Assembly: GCF_014651055.1 (NCBI RefSeq)
Contig: NZ_BMWD01000005.1
Coordinates: forward strand, 124,001-188,000
Reading direction: 5' to 3'
Source of the DNA: Streptomyces fructofermentans
Lineage (GTDB): Bacteria; Actinomycetota; Actinomycetes; Streptomycetales; Streptomycetaceae
Length of the DNA stretch: 64,000 bases
The translations under genes and the position numbers were made by a program. Positions 17,971-27,468 of this stretch are shown here, piece after piece. Under the pieces are notes generated by a model. That model ran no database searches and was not told the origin of the DNA. It saw nothing but the letters and a program-made list of their open reading frames with translations. Each line of letters begins with the position of its first letter. Position 1 is the stretch's first letter.

Positions 17971-18221
17971 CGAATGGTCGGCACGGGAGGACGCCCGTGC
18001 CGAGCTGTTCCTCCGCAACCGAGCAGACCCGCGCATCCATCGCAAGCGGCCTCCACCGGCAACCGGTCCGCCCACCCCTCCGGCGCCTCCGTCGGCGTCC
18101 CCCGATCCGGCACGGCCGTCGACCGGGCCGCCGCGACGCGGGCGACGGCACGCCGTGCCGGGGGTGCGGGCGAACTCGACGGCCCGGCGGGCCGCTTCAC
18201 CGTTCTGAAGGAGTGTCGGAG

Positions 18222-19652
18222 TTGAGACGCGAGTTCTCCCCGAGACGTGCGTACGCCGTCCTCACAGCCCTCTGTCTCGTGGTCGCCGGAATCCTGGTGA
18301 CCGCCGCGCCCGCCCAGGCGGCACCCCAGACCGTCACCAACGGAACCCCGTTCACGGACGTCGGCGGTGCCGCCGTGCACGCGCACGGCGGCGGTGTCAT
18401 CAAGGTCGGCACGTACTACTACTGGTTCGGCGAGAACCGCAACGCCGACAACACCTTCCGGTACGTGGACGCCTACCGTTCCACCGACCTGAAGAACTGG
18501 GAGTTCCGCAACCACGTCCTGACCGAGGCGAGCGACCCGGAGCTGGCGACCGCCAACATCGAGCGGCCCAAGGTCATGTACAACGCGGCCACCGGCACCT
18601 TCGTGATGTGGATGCACAAGGAGAACGGCGTGGACTACGGCGAGGCCCGCGCGGCGGTCGCCGTCTCGAACACCGTGGACGGCGACTACTCCTGGCGGGG
18701 CAGCTTCCGTCCGCTCGGCACCCACATGTCCCGGGACATCACGGTGTTCATGGACACGGACGGCGCGGGGTACATGGTCTCGGCGGCCCGTGAGAACTAC
18801 GACCTCCAGATCTACCGCCTGACCGCCGACTACACCGGCATCGCGAGCCTCGTGGCCGACCCCTGGCACGGCGGCCACCGCGAGGCGCCCGCGCTCTTCA
18901 AGCGCAACGGCGTCTACTTCATGCTGACGTCCGGTGCGACGGGTTGGAGCCCCAACCAGCAGCGGTACGCCACGGCCACCTCCCTCGCGGGCCCCTGGAC
19001 GGCGATGGCCGACGTCGGCGACGCGACGGCGTACGGGTCGCAGACCGCGTACGTCCTTCCCGTGCAGGGCAGTTCGGGCACCTCGTACCTCTACATGGGC
19101 GACCGCTGGGGCAACTCCATCGGCGGAACCGTCAACGACTCGCGCTACGTCTGGCTGCCGCTGGCCTTCCCGACGTCCACCACGATGTCCATGTCCTGGT
19201 ACCCGGAGGTCGCCGTCGACACGGCCGCCGGAACGGTCACGGGGCAGGGCGGCCCGTACGAGACCCTCACCGCGCGGCACAGCGGCAAGTGCGCGGACAT
19301 CCCCTCCCAGTCCGTCCAGGCGGGTGTCGCGCTCACGCAGTACACCTGCAACGGCGGCGGCAACCAGCGCTTCTGGTTCAAGAGCGTCGGCGGCGGCCAC
19401 GTCCAGCTGATGGCCCGGCACAGCTCCCTGTGCCTCCAGGAGAACGCCGCAGACGTCACCCAGCAGGCATGCTCCGCCTCCTCCACCGCACAGCAGTGGA
19501 CCGTCACCGCCTCGGGCGGTTACGTCACCGTCAGGTCCCGGGCCGGGGGCGAGTGCCTCGACGTCAACGGCGGGTCCACGGCCAACTCGGCGGCGGTGAT
19601 CACCCACCCCTGCAACGGGGGCACCAACCAGCAGTGGACCAGGGGCGGTTGA
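18222..19652 (+). CDS. Secreted GH43 glycosidase with C-terminal ricin-type (CBM13) domain, exo-beta-1,3-galactanase-like
   Basis: 476 residues from TTG 18222, 8 bases after AAGGAG. A Sec signal peptide ends near PAQA-APQ (about residue 33). The catalytic part, about residues 38-330, has GGGVIKVGTYYYWFGENR, NIERPKVMYN, HMSRDITVFMD, WHGGHREAPALFKRNGVYFMLTS and SQTAYVLPV, very like the actinomycete GH43 exo-beta-1,3-galactanases as I remember them. The last 130 residues are a beta-trefoil ricin lectin domain with two clear CxxxxQ-W units. Secreted, degrading arabinogalactan side chains outside the cell is the likely job. The specific substrate is inferred. Confidence 0.85.
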   Translation: MRREFSPRRAYAVLTALCLVVAGILVTAAPAQAAPQTVTNGTPFTDVGGAAVHAHGGGVIKVGTYYYWFGENRNADNTFRYVDAYRSTDLKNWEFRNHVLTEASDPELATANIERPKVMYNAATGTFVMWMHKENGVDYGEARAAVAVSNTVDGDYSWRGSFRPLGTHMSRDITVFMDTDGAGYMVSAARENYDLQIYRLTADYTGIASLVADPWHGGHREAPALFKRNGVYFMLTSGATGWSPNQQRYATATSLAGPWTAMADVGDATAYGSQTAYVLPVQGSSGTSYLYMGDRWGNSIGGTVNDSRYVWLPLAFPTSTTMSMSWYPEVAVDTAAGTVTGQGGPYETLTARHSGKCADIPSQSVQAGVALTQYTCNGGGNQRFWFKSVGGGHVQLMARHSSLCLQENAADVTQQACSASSTAQQWTVTASGGYVTVRSRAGGECLDVNGGSTANSAAVITHPCNGGTNQQWTRGG

Positions 19653-19672
19653 CCCGGCCGATCCCGTGTCCG

Positions 19673-19712
19673 CCGGTCCGCTGCGTCCTTATCCCGGGGC
19701 GGAGCGGACCGG
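19673..19712 (+). terminator. Terminator-like hairpin after GH43 gene
   Basis: Perfect 10-bp arms CCGGTCCGCT and AGCGGACCGG around a 20-base loop, 20 bases after the stop at 19652. No U tract, as usual in Streptomyces. Confidence 0.5.
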
Positions 19713-19757
19713 TCGACGCGGGGCGTGTGCCCGGCGTTCCGCCCCGCGTCGGCAACT

Positions 19758-19771
19758 GGAAAGCGCTTGCC
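19758..19771. promoter_or_regulatory. LacI-type operator GGAAAGCGCTTGCC upstream of DUF2264 gene
   Basis: Core AAGCGCTT at 19761-19768, the same as at the LacI gene. It sits 10 bases before a -10-like TACGGT (19781-19786), about 240 bases upstream of the DUF2264 start, in the 357-base gap 19653-20009. Binding would be expected to block that promoter. Confidence 0.6.
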
Positions 19772-20009
19772 CTTCCGGGGTACGGTCAACCACCGGACTG
19801 CTCGGCCCGGTTGGAGGAACTCCTCGCCCGGGGGGCTGGTGTCCGCGCGCCCGGTGCGATGAGCTGGACCCCTGGGGCGTCCCGACCGGAACCGGGGCGC
19901 CCCAGGCCCTCACCCCGTCGCCGCCGAGCCCGCCCCGCGCCACCGCCCCCGGCCGGTGGCATGCCCGCGCCGTCCGGTCCGGTCGCCGAGCCCGACAGGA
20001 GTCCCTTTG

Positions 20010-21800
20010 ATGCCCGCAGGCCCCGCCGGTGTGCCCGAGGACCGCGTGCTGAGCCCGTACACCGGCCTGACCCGCGCCCACTGGGAGGCGGTCGCGGACT
20101 CCCTGCTCGCCGCCGTGGAGCCGTACGCCACCGGGGACCGCGCGCTCTACCATCTCCCCGGGGACCGGGTGAGCTGGTCGGGCCGCCTCTCCGACGGCCT
20201 GGAGGGGTACGCGAGGACCCTGCTCCTGGCGGCGTTCCGGCGGGACGAGAAGGTCCTGAAGCGGTACGCCGACGGCCTCGCCGCGGGAACCGCGGGCGTC
20301 TGGCCCCGCATCGAGCACCGCGGTCAGCCGCTCGTCGAGGCCGCCTCGATAGCCCTCGCCCTGCGGCTGACCCGCCCCCTGCTCTGGGACCGCCTCGACG
20401 ACGGCGTCCGGCAGCGGGCGGCGTCCTGGCTCGGTGACGCGCTGACGGCCGAACCGTGGCCCTGCAACTGGGAGTTGTTCCCCGTGACGGTCGGCGGCTT
20501 CCTCGCGGAGGCCGGGTACGAACCCGAGCGGTCCCGCGCCGCGATCGACCGCGGCCTCGACCGCGTCGAGCGGTGGTACGCCGGAGACGGCTGGTACAGC
20601 GACGGACCGGGCCGTGCCTTCGACCACTACAACGGCTGGGCCATGCACCTCTATCCGGTGCTGCACGCCCTCCTGGCCGGCGACGCCGCCCTCCTGGACC
20701 GGTACGGCGGCCGCCTGGAACGCCATCTCGCCGACTACGCCCGCATGTTCGGCTCCGACGGCGCGCCGATGCGCCAGGGCCGGTCCCTCACCTACCGCTT
20801 CGCGACGACCGCACCGCTGTGGCTGGGCACCCTGGCCGGACGTACGCCCCTGCGGCCCGGCGAGACCCGGCGGCTGGCCTCCGGCGCCCTGCGGTACTTC
20901 CTCGACCGCGGCGCCGTCGACGAACGGGGGCTGCTGACGCTCGGCTGGCACGGACCCGACACGGCCGTCCTGCAGGGCTACTCGGGTCCCGCCTCCCCGT
21001 ACTGGGCGGCCAAGGCGTTCGTCGCCCTGCTGCTGCCCGCGGACCACGCGGTGTGGACGTCCCCGGAGGAACCCGGGCCCGCGGACCGCGCCGACGCCGT
21101 CACGCCCGTCCGCCCGCCCAACTGGCTTCTGCAGTCCACCAGGGCGGACGGGCTGGTGCGCCTCCACAACCACGGCAGCGAGGACGTCCGCTACGACCCG
21201 TACTACACGCGCCTCGCCTACTCCACGGCGACGGCACCCTCATCCGGCCACGACAACTGCGTACTCCTCGGCGGCGATCCGTCCCGCACCCGGATCGAAC
21301 CCCTGGGTACCGGCGGGAGTTGGGCAGCGTCCCGGCACACGGCGGCGGGCGGCGCCCGCGTCACGAGCCTGCTCGTCGCGCACGGTGCCGCGGAGGTGCG
21401 CGCCCACCTGGTGGCGGACGCCCCGCCGGGAACGCCGGTACGGGTGACGGGCTGGGCGGCGGGGGAGGGCCGACGCTCCGAACTCCTGCCCGCGCACGCC
21501 CTGTCGGTGCCGCCGGACCCCTCGGCGCCACCCGGCCCCGGCCCCGGGGAGACCGGGCCGGCGCTCGCCGGAGTCCCGTACGCCGAGGGTGTCACGGCCG
21601 ACGGGCCGACCCTCTTCGTCGCCCTCGCCCGGCTCACCGCGGAGGACGGTGCGCCGGCCCTCGCGGACCTGGTCACCGTGCGTGTGGAGGACGGCCGCGG
21701 CCTGTGCGTCGAGTGGTCCGACGGCACGGGGGCACGCTTCCGGTTCGCACCCGGCGCCGGGGCGTCCGCGGACCGGCCGTGGACGGTGGCACCCCGCTGA
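20010..21800 (+). CDS. DUF2264-domain protein (alpha/alpha-barrel, putative glycan-active)
   Basis: 596 residues from ATG 20010 (CAGGAG 8-9 bases upstream). The DUF2264 region covers roughly residues 15-370: LTRAHWEAVADSLL, DRVSWSGRLSDGLEGYARTLLL, CNWELFPVTVGGFL, WYAGDGWYSDGPGRAFDHYNGWAMHLYP, and the TLGWHGPD and YSGPASPYWAAKAF blocks. The second half is beta-rich, as in heparinase-like polysaccharide-degrading proteins. No signal peptide, so it probably acts on imported saccharides. Catalysis is unproven for the family. The upstream LacI-type operator and the galactanase-like neighbour support a carbohydrate role. Confidence 0.88.
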   Translation: MPAGPAGVPEDRVLSPYTGLTRAHWEAVADSLLAAVEPYATGDRALYHLPGDRVSWSGRLSDGLEGYARTLLLAAFRRDEKVLKRYADGLAAGTAGVWPRIEHRGQPLVEAASIALALRLTRPLLWDRLDDGVRQRAASWLGDALTAEPWPCNWELFPVTVGGFLAEAGYEPERSRAAIDRGLDRVERWYAGDGWYSDGPGRAFDHYNGWAMHLYPVLHALLAGDAALLDRYGGRLERHLADYARMFGSDGAPMRQGRSLTYRFATTAPLWLGTLAGRTPLRPGETRRLASGALRYFLDRGAVDERGLLTLGWHGPDTAVLQGYSGPASPYWAAKAFVALLLPADHAVWTSPEEPGPADRADAVTPVRPPNWLLQSTRADGLVRLHNHGSEDVRYDPYYTRLAYSTATAPSSGHDNCVLLGGDPSRTRIEPLGTGGSWAASRHTAAGGARVTSLLVAHGAAEVRAHLVADAPPGTPVRVTGWAAGEGRRSELLPAHALSVPPDPSAPPGPGPGETGPALAGVPYAEGVTADGPTLFVALARLTAEDGAPALADLVTVRVEDGRGLCVEWSDGTGARFRFAPGAGASADRPWTVAPR

Positions 21801-22052
21801 CCGCGGTGCGGTCCCGCGACCGTTCGGCGCCCGCCGGACCGCCCGGCCCGAGCCCGGTCGCACGGACCCGGACACCGCTCCCGGCACGCGCCGGACCCGC
21901 GGCGCCCCCGCCCGCCGCGCCGGTCCTCCGACGGGACCGGGGACGACACCACGACCGCCGACGCCCCAAGTCCCGTACGGGCGCCTGGTACCGTTGAGGC
22001 TTTCGTGGGTATAAGACTCCGTGGAATCCGACCGGCGAGGGACCCAGGAATC

Positions 22053-22469
22053 ATGGACATCCCCGGTAACAAGCGACTGGCCGCCGCCGTCGTGATGCGC
22101 AAGGGCCGTGTCCTGCTGGTGCGCCGCAGCGCCGTCGAGCGCTTCCTGCCTCGCGTCTGGGGTGTGCCGTGCGGCAAGCTGGAACCCGGCGAGAGTCCCG
22201 AGGACGGCGTGCTGCGGGAGCTCAAGGAGGAGACGGGACTCCTCGGCGAGGTCGTCCGCAAAGTCGGCCGGTCGTCGTTCGTGAGCGAGTACCGGGGCCA
22301 CGAGACCAAGAACTGGCAGGACAACTTCCTGGTCAGACCGCTCTCCCGGCACATCGTCCTGCCGGAGCCCGACCAGGAGCACCGCTGGCTGGCCCCGCAC
22401 GAACTGCACACGGTCGACATCGACACGTACAACCTGGACATCGTGCGCCAGGCCCTCACGAACGTCTGA
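22053..22469 (+). CDS. NUDIX hydrolase
   Basis: 138 residues. The NUDIX box is intact: GKLEPGESPEDGVLREL then KEETGLL, about residues 43-66, with the REXXEE metal-binding glutamates. It hydrolyses a nucleoside diphosphate linked to another group; LVRRS and PRVWGVPCG near the start resemble housecleaning members, but substrate is unknown. A TATAAG -10-like element at 22010-22015 lies 38 bases upstream. The 3' end overlaps the convergent cupin gene by 14 bases. Confidence 0.93.
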   Translation: MDIPGNKRLAAAVVMRKGRVLLVRRSAVERFLPRVWGVPCGKLEPGESPEDGVLRELKEETGLLGEVVRKVGRSSFVSEYRGHETKNWQDNFLVRPLSRHIVLPEPDQEHRWLAPHELHTVDIDTYNLDIVRQALTNV

Positions 22470-23181
22470 GCAGCTCCGCCAGGGCGTCCAGTTCGGACAG
22501 GTACCCGTCCACCTCCAGTGGCACCTTCGGCACCGCCTCCGGGTGCGGGCCCGCCGCCGTGAACACGTCGGTACGGCGCCGGCGTCCCCCTCCCGTCTCC
22601 AGGAACAGCGTCACCGTCGGCTCCGCCGTGGCGCACCACGCCCGGTGCAGGGTGTGCGCGGGCAGGGCGTAACTGCTGCCCGCCGAGTACTCCGCCACCT
22701 GCGTCAGACGCAGCCGGGCCGCGCCCGCCGGCTCCAGCAGCCAGTCGGCCGAACCCTCGGCCAGGGACTCCTGGTAGCGGTCGGCCTCGATGCCCCCGTC
22801 CCACCGGGGCGCGTACAACTCCATCGCCAGCCGCCCCCGTACGACGTGGGAGGCGAGCGGAGAGCGGTGGTTGTGGATGTCCTCCCGGCCGATCGCGCCT
22901 CGCCCCGGATGCCACAGATGGGCACGCAGCATGTGGTGCGGACCGCCGTCGACCAGCAGCAGCTTGTCGAAGCCGAGGACATGCCGGTACGAGAGTCCGG
23001 CGCAGCCCGCCGGGTCGCCCTCACCGGAGGCGAGTTCGGCGACCAGTTCCAGCAGCCTCTCGGGGGAGCCCAGTTCGGTGACCACCGCCCGGGCCGCCGA
23101 CACCCGCTCGTGCTCCGGCAGTGCGCCGTGCAGCGACTCCGTCAGCAGTCTCCGCGTCGCCAGGATCTGTCGGCCGCCCAT
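22456..23181 (-). CDS. Cupin-fold protein (cysteine-dioxygenase-like)
   Basis: 241 residues from ATG 23181 (GGGAGGG upstream). The cupin metal motif appears as IGREDIHNHRSPLASHVVRG, followed about 60 residues later by SSYALPAHTLHRAW, giving the two His clusters; TVTLFLETG is the closing strand. The N-terminal 90 residues are helical. Could be a dioxygenase or a non-catalytic cupin. It starts 14 bases after the stop of the cyclase-fold gene, so both form one operon, and it overlaps the convergent NUDIX gene. Confidence 0.82.
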   Translation of the reverse strand: MGGRQILATRRLLTESLHGALPEHERVSAARAVVTELGSPERLLELVAELASGEGDPAGCAGLSYRHVLGFDKLLLVDGGPHHMLRAHLWHPGRGAIGREDIHNHRSPLASHVVRGRLAMELYAPRWDGGIEADRYQESLAEGSADWLLEPAGAARLRLTQVAEYSAGSSYALPAHTLHRAWCATAEPTVTLFLETGGGRRRRTDVFTAAGPHPEAVPKVPLEVDGYLSELDALAELLRRS

Positions 23182-23195
23182 GCACGCCCTCCCAC

Positions 23196-24581
23196 TCACC
23201 CATTCCGTCGGTATACCCATACGGCATGGGCCCGGAGCGCCGAAAGGCCCTGATAGGTCATCCACATGGGGCGGCGCAGCTCACCGCTGTCGTCCCGGGC
23301 CCACGTCCAGATGCCGTCCGTCTGCCCGGCCCACACCGCGCTCGCCGCGCCGTGCAGCCGCTCACGCCACTCCTCCTCCAGGCCGTCCTCACGCGCGATC
23401 TCCCGGGCACCGGGGGTCAGCAGGGCGCGCACGACCCAGGAAGCCGTGAAGTGGCGTACGTTCAGCACCTCGTGGCGCGAGGGGTCGTCGGCGCGCGGCC
23501 TGCGGACCTCCTCCCGCAGGTTGGACAGGTCGAGACAGGCGTCGTGCGGCGCGTCCGGGCAGGCCAGCAGCCAGCGCACCGCGTCCTCGCGGGCCGCGCG
23601 CGCGTTGCCGTTCTCGCCCAGCACCCGGGCCACGCGGTCCAGGGCGACCGCGGCCTGGGCGGTGTGCAGCGCGGACGGAGGCCCGTGGAAGGGGGCCAGC
23701 CGGTAGCCCCAGCAACGCCGGTGCTCCCGGCGGGGATCGGTCACGGCACCCTCGACGAGGGCGTCCCGCAGCAGCGGCAACGCGTCCGAATCCGGTGCGG
23801 CGCGCAGCAGACCGCGCAGCACGGTCGTCACGACGTGCGTCAACTCACGACCCGTGCGGTCCAGTTCCCGGGTGAACCCGGTCGCGCAGCCGGCCACCTC
23901 GGCGGCGAGCCGGTCCCGAGACGCCCCCGCCCTGGCGAGCGCGCCGAGCACCAGGGCGGTGACCTCGGGGCGCGCCTGCGAGCCCTGGGAGCGGGCCGAC
24001 CATCCGCCGTCGGGCAGGCGCAGCCGCCACAGCGTGTCCACCAGGTCGCCGGCGCCGATACGGCCCTCCGGCATGCCCAGGTCGAGCATGATGTGCAGCC
24101 CGTACGCGGTGCCCACGGAGGTGGGGCGGCCCGGTCCGCTCTCCCCCAGGGAGTGCGACCATCCGGTGAGCCGCCCGCGCACCGGGTCGTCGACGACGCA
24201 GATCTGGTCCGCGAGGGTGTCGTACGCGGCCGAGAACAGCTCGGGGAGCGGACCCGGTTCGGTGGGGGAGGGGTCCTGGACGGGCCGCCCGCCCGCGGGG
24301 GCGGGCGGGTCCTCCGCGTACCTGGCCCGGAGCAGGGCCGCCGACAGCCAGGCGGCGACGGCCGTCGCGGTGCCGCTCAGCACGGCGATCGCGTACCGCG
24401 CGGACTCCCCGTCGATGCCGGTCGGCAGGATGCCGATCAGGGACTGGAAGACCGCGTATCCGGCGGCCGCGCAGCCGAATCCGCCGAGCCAGCGCACCAG
24501 CCGCGCGGGCCGCGGGCCGTGCGGCACGTGCGGTTCGGGGTCGGGCCTGGACGGACCGCGTCGGAGCTGCTGTTGGGACAA
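23196..24581 (-). CDS. Membrane-anchored alpha/alpha-toroid (terpene cyclase/prenyltransferase-like) protein
   Basis: 461 residues from TTG 24581, 6 bases after a GGGAGGGAG ribosome site. Two membrane helices lie near residues 30-85 (WLGGFGCAAAGYAVFQSLIG and YAIAVLSGTATAVAAWLSAALL). The rest is helical, with repeats resembling the squalene-cyclase/prenyltransferase toroid: DTLWRLRLPDGGWSAR, ALHTAQAAVALDRVARVL, ASWVVRALL, AVWAGQTDGIWTWA and MTYQGLSALRAHAVWVY. The DxDD acid motif of real squalene cyclases is absent. First gene of a two-gene operon with the cupin. Function unknown. Confidence 0.75.
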   Translation of the reverse strand: MSQQQLRRGPSRPDPEPHVPHGPRPARLVRWLGGFGCAAAGYAVFQSLIGILPTGIDGESARYAIAVLSGTATAVAAWLSAALLRARYAEDPPAPAGGRPVQDPSPTEPGPLPELFSAAYDTLADQICVVDDPVRGRLTGWSHSLGESGPGRPTSVGTAYGLHIMLDLGMPEGRIGAGDLVDTLWRLRLPDGGWSARSQGSQARPEVTALVLGALARAGASRDRLAAEVAGCATGFTRELDRTGRELTHVVTTVLRGLLRAAPDSDALPLLRDALVEGAVTDPRREHRRCWGYRLAPFHGPPSALHTAQAAVALDRVARVLGENGNARAAREDAVRWLLACPDAPHDACLDLSNLREEVRRPRADDPSRHEVLNVRHFTASWVVRALLTPGAREIAREDGLEEEWRERLHGAASAVWAGQTDGIWTWARDDSGELRRPMWMTYQGLSALRAHAVWVYRRNG

Positions 24582-24831
24582 GGCGCGCTCCCTCCCCCAG
24601 GGCGGCACGTGCACCGGCGAAGCTTCCAGTCTAAGTGGTCGGCGGGACGCCTGGGGTGCCGACCGTCGGCGGTGCCCGAACGGGCCCGCGTGCCACCCGA
24701 GTTGCCAGTGGCCCCCTGTCCGATGCTGCGCGGCCGCAGACAACCCACCTGGGAGGCTGGCCAGTTGTCGTGCACCGTCGACATCGCGTGCGGTGCGGCA
24801 CGCCGTGCGCCGCCGGGTCCGGCCGCGCCGG

Positions 24832-25416
24832 TCAGGCGGACCGCCGCTGCTCCTTCGGCCAGTGCTCCAGCAGCACGTGGAGGGCGTCGACGGCCCGGTT
24901 CCAGGACGCCTGTACGTCCCGGGAGGCGCCGAAGGCGCCCGTGGACTCCAGCGCGCAGTAGCCGTGGAAGGTGCTGCGCAACAGCCGCACGGCGTCGGTG
25001 AGATCGGGTTCGCCGAGGCCGTACGCGCGCAGCATGCCGTAGGTGATCTCGGCGGTCCGCCGCATCGCGGGGGAACCGGCGACGAGATCCTGGTCCATGG
25101 GGATCTGGGTGGCCGCGTACCGTCCGGGGCGCTCCAGCGCGTACGCGCGGTAGGCGCCGGCGAAGGCCGCCAGGGCGTCCTTGCCCGCGCGTCCGGCCAC
25201 GGCCTCGGCGATCCGGTCGATCATCTCGGCGCCGGCGAGCAGGGCCGTCCTCGTCCGGAGGTCCTGGAGGTTGCGCACATGGGAGTACAGGCTCGCGTCC
25301 TTCACCCCGAAGCGCCTGGCCAGGGCGGACAGCGTGACGTTCTCGAAGCCGACCTCGTCGGCGAGGTCGGCGGCGGCCGCGACGAGCACCTCGGCCGTGA
25401 GCCCGGCACGGGCCAT
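24832..25416 (-). CDS. TetR/AcrR-family repressor with WHG-type C-domain
   Basis: 194 residues from ATG 25416. The helix-turn-helix is LTAEVLVAAAADLADEVGFE plus VTLSALARRFGVKDASLYSHV. The C-terminal domain, with FAGAYRAYALERPGRYAA and LRSTFHGYCALESTGAFG, is of the WHG type. It binds small hydrophobic ligands in relatives; ligand unknown. It is divergent from the PHP gene across 351 bases (25417-25767) that hold short direct repeats of GCCGTCCCGTCCCGG type and no gene, and may regulate that gene or itself. Confidence 0.93.
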   Translation of the reverse strand: MARAGLTAEVLVAAAADLADEVGFENVTLSALARRFGVKDASLYSHVRNLQDLRTRTALLAGAEMIDRIAEAVAGRAGKDALAAFAGAYRAYALERPGRYAATQIPMDQDLVAGSPAMRRTAEITYGMLRAYGLGEPDLTDAVRLLRSTFHGYCALESTGAFGASRDVQASWNRAVDALHVLLEHWPKEQRRSA

Positions 25417-25767
25417 GACGATCAACCCTCTCTCGGGTCCGGGCAGGAACCTGGTGAGGGTAGCAAGGGCCGCCGGCCCGTCCCGGAACCGAAAGGGCCG
25501 CCGTCCCGTCCCGGAGTCGAACCGTGGCGCATCGCCCCGCGCCGCAGCGCCGCCGCCGTCCCGGTGCCGGACCCGCTGCCCGGTGCGCCGCTGTTGCAGG
25601 GGCAACAGGCTCGGGCAGAGGGGTGGTTGGGGAAACGGAGGGCGCTGTGGCGATCGGCCCTGTGCGGGCCGCCCGGGGATCACCCCGTGGTCGTCCGAGG
25701 TTCATGTACCGCGTCGATCCTCCTCGCGTGGCCGCAGTGGCCGCGGGACACCGAGGAGGGGCCGGCC

Positions 25768-27468
25768 ATGGGACACGGGCACGCACACGGGCACCATCAC
25801 GACCACCACCACGAGCACGGGTCCGGGGCGGGGGAGCTGCCCGCCGCGCTCGACACCGCGGTGCCCGACGAGGCACTCGACCCGGAGCAGCGGTCGCGCC
25901 GGTCCCTGCTGCGCGGAGCCGGGCTGCTGGGCGCCGGGCTCGCCGCCGGGAGCGTTCTCGCCCCGGCAGCGGCCTCCCCCGCGTACGCCGCAGGCCACGG
26001 CCGCCGCACGAACGGCTTCCTGTGGCTCGCTGGGGACCACCACATCCACACGCAGTACAGCAGCGACGGCAAGTACCGGGTGGTCGACCAGGTCCGGCAG
26101 GGCGCACGGCACGGGATGGACTGGCTTGTCATCACCGACCACGGCAGCGCGACGCACGCCAGGATCGGTGTGGAGAAGGTCAACCCGGACATCAAGGAGG
26201 CCCGGGCGGTCCACCGGGACACGCTCGTCTTCCAGGGCCTGGAGTGGAACATCCCGGGTGCCGAGCACGGCACGGTCTTCGTCCACCCGGGGCGGAACGA
26301 GGTGTCCGTCCTCAAGCAGTTCGAGACCGACTACGACGGCAGCGTGAGGGGTGCCTCCGACTCGACGCCCGCCAACGAGGCGCTCGCCGTGGCGGGCCTC
26401 GCGTTCCTGTCCGAGCAGGTCGAGCGGCGCAAGGTCGAGGACGCGTTGATGCTGGCCAACCACCCGGCGCGGCGCGGCGTCGACTCGCCGCACGAGATCC
26501 GCGCCTGGCGCGACGCGAGCCCGGCCCGCCGCCAGATAGCCGTCGGCTTCGAGGGCGCGCCGGGACACCAGGCGGCCGGTCTGCCCGCTCCGCACGGCCC
26601 GGGACGGGCCCGCGGCATCTACGACAACAGCCCGAGCGCCAACTCCTTCGCCGGTTATCCGCCCGAGAGCTACCGCACCTGGGGCGGCTTCGACTGGATG
26701 ACCGCCACGGTCGGCGGTCTGTGGGACAGCCTGATCGCCGAGGGCAGGCCCTGGTGGATCACCGCCAACTCCGACTCCCACCAGGTCTACGCGGACACCG
26801 CCGCACGCGGCCCGGGCGGGGACTTCGACGCGAACGGGCGGTACGAGGACCCGGTGTACGGCGGCGGTATCGACACCACGCAGGGCGACTACTGGCCCGG
26901 ACAGTACAGCCGCACCCACGTCGGCTCCGACGGCTTCTCGTACGCCGCCGTGATGGACGGCATCCGGGCCGGCCGGATCTGGGTGGACCACGGCCGGCTG
27001 ATCGACGGACTCGACGTGCGTGTCTCGGGCGGCGGACGCTGGGCGACACTCGGCGGGGCGCTGCACGTCAGGAAGGGCACGAAGGTCACGCTGAACGTGG
27101 ACGTGACCCTGCCCTCGGGCGCCAACTGGGCCGGTTTCGTGCCGAAGCCGGCCCGTGTCGACGTCATCCAGGGCGACGTCACCGGAGCGGCGGCGGACCG
27201 CGACACCCTCACCGCGCCGTCCGCGAGGGTCGTGCGGTCGTACGCCGTGGACAGGTCCTCCGGCACGTTCCGGCTGACGTACGAACTCGGCCGCGTCGAC
27301 CGCCCGGTGTACGTCCGGCTGCGGGGCACTGACGGCAGGCGCTCCGCGCCGGGCGCGAGGGGGGCGGCGGTCGACCCCGCGGGGCCCGCCCTGGACGTCG
27401 TGGGCGACGCGGACCCGTGGGCCGACCTGTGGTTCTACTCGAACCCCGTGTGGGTGCTGCCCGCGTGA
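25768..27468 (+). CDS. Tat-exported PHP-domain phosphoesterase with His-rich N-terminus
   Basis: 566 residues from ATG 25768, after GAGGAGGGG. Residues 1-18 are a His-rich tract (HGHAHGHHHDHHHEHG) able to bind metal. A twin-arginine signal SRRSLLRGAG with a hydrophobic stretch ends near AYAAG (about residue 75). PHP motifs follow: DHHIHTQYSSDG, VITDHGS, EWNIPGAEHG, LANHPARRG and ITANSDSH, giving the multinuclear metal site of a phosphoesterase. The last 120 residues look like a beta domain. It probably hydrolyses phosphoesters outside the cell. The next gene overlaps its stop by 4 bases. Confidence 0.9.
   Translation: MGHGHAHGHHHDHHHEHGSGAGELPAALDTAVPDEALDPEQRSRRSLLRGAGLLGAGLAAGSVLAPAAASPAYAAGHGRRTNGFLWLAGDHHIHTQYSSDGKYRVVDQVRQGARHGMDWLVITDHGSATHARIGVEKVNPDIKEARAVHRDTLVFQGLEWNIPGAEHGTVFVHPGRNEVSVLKQFETDYDGSVRGASDSTPANEALAVAGLAFLSEQVERRKVEDALMLANHPARRGVDSPHEIRAWRDASPARRQIAVGFEGAPGHQAAGLPAPHGPGRARGIYDNSPSANSFAGYPPESYRTWGGFDWMTATVGGLWDSLIAEGRPWWITANSDSHQVYADTAARGPGGDFDANGRYEDPVYGGGIDTTQGDYWPGQYSRTHVGSDGFSYAAVMDGIRAGRIWVDHGRLIDGLDVRVSGGGRWATLGGALHVRKGTKVTLNVDVTLPSGANWAGFVPKPARVDVIQGDVTGAAADRDTLTAPSARVVRSYAVDRSSGTFRLTYELGRVDRPVYVRLRGTDGRRSAPGARGAAVDPAGPALDVVGDADPWADLWFYSNPVWVLPA

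Noticed and set aside
25511..25526. On the minus strand, GGTTCGACTCC resembles a tRNA T-arm
   Set aside because: No acceptor stem, anticodon arm or CCA can be built around it. It could be a scar of an attachment site, but chance is simpler.
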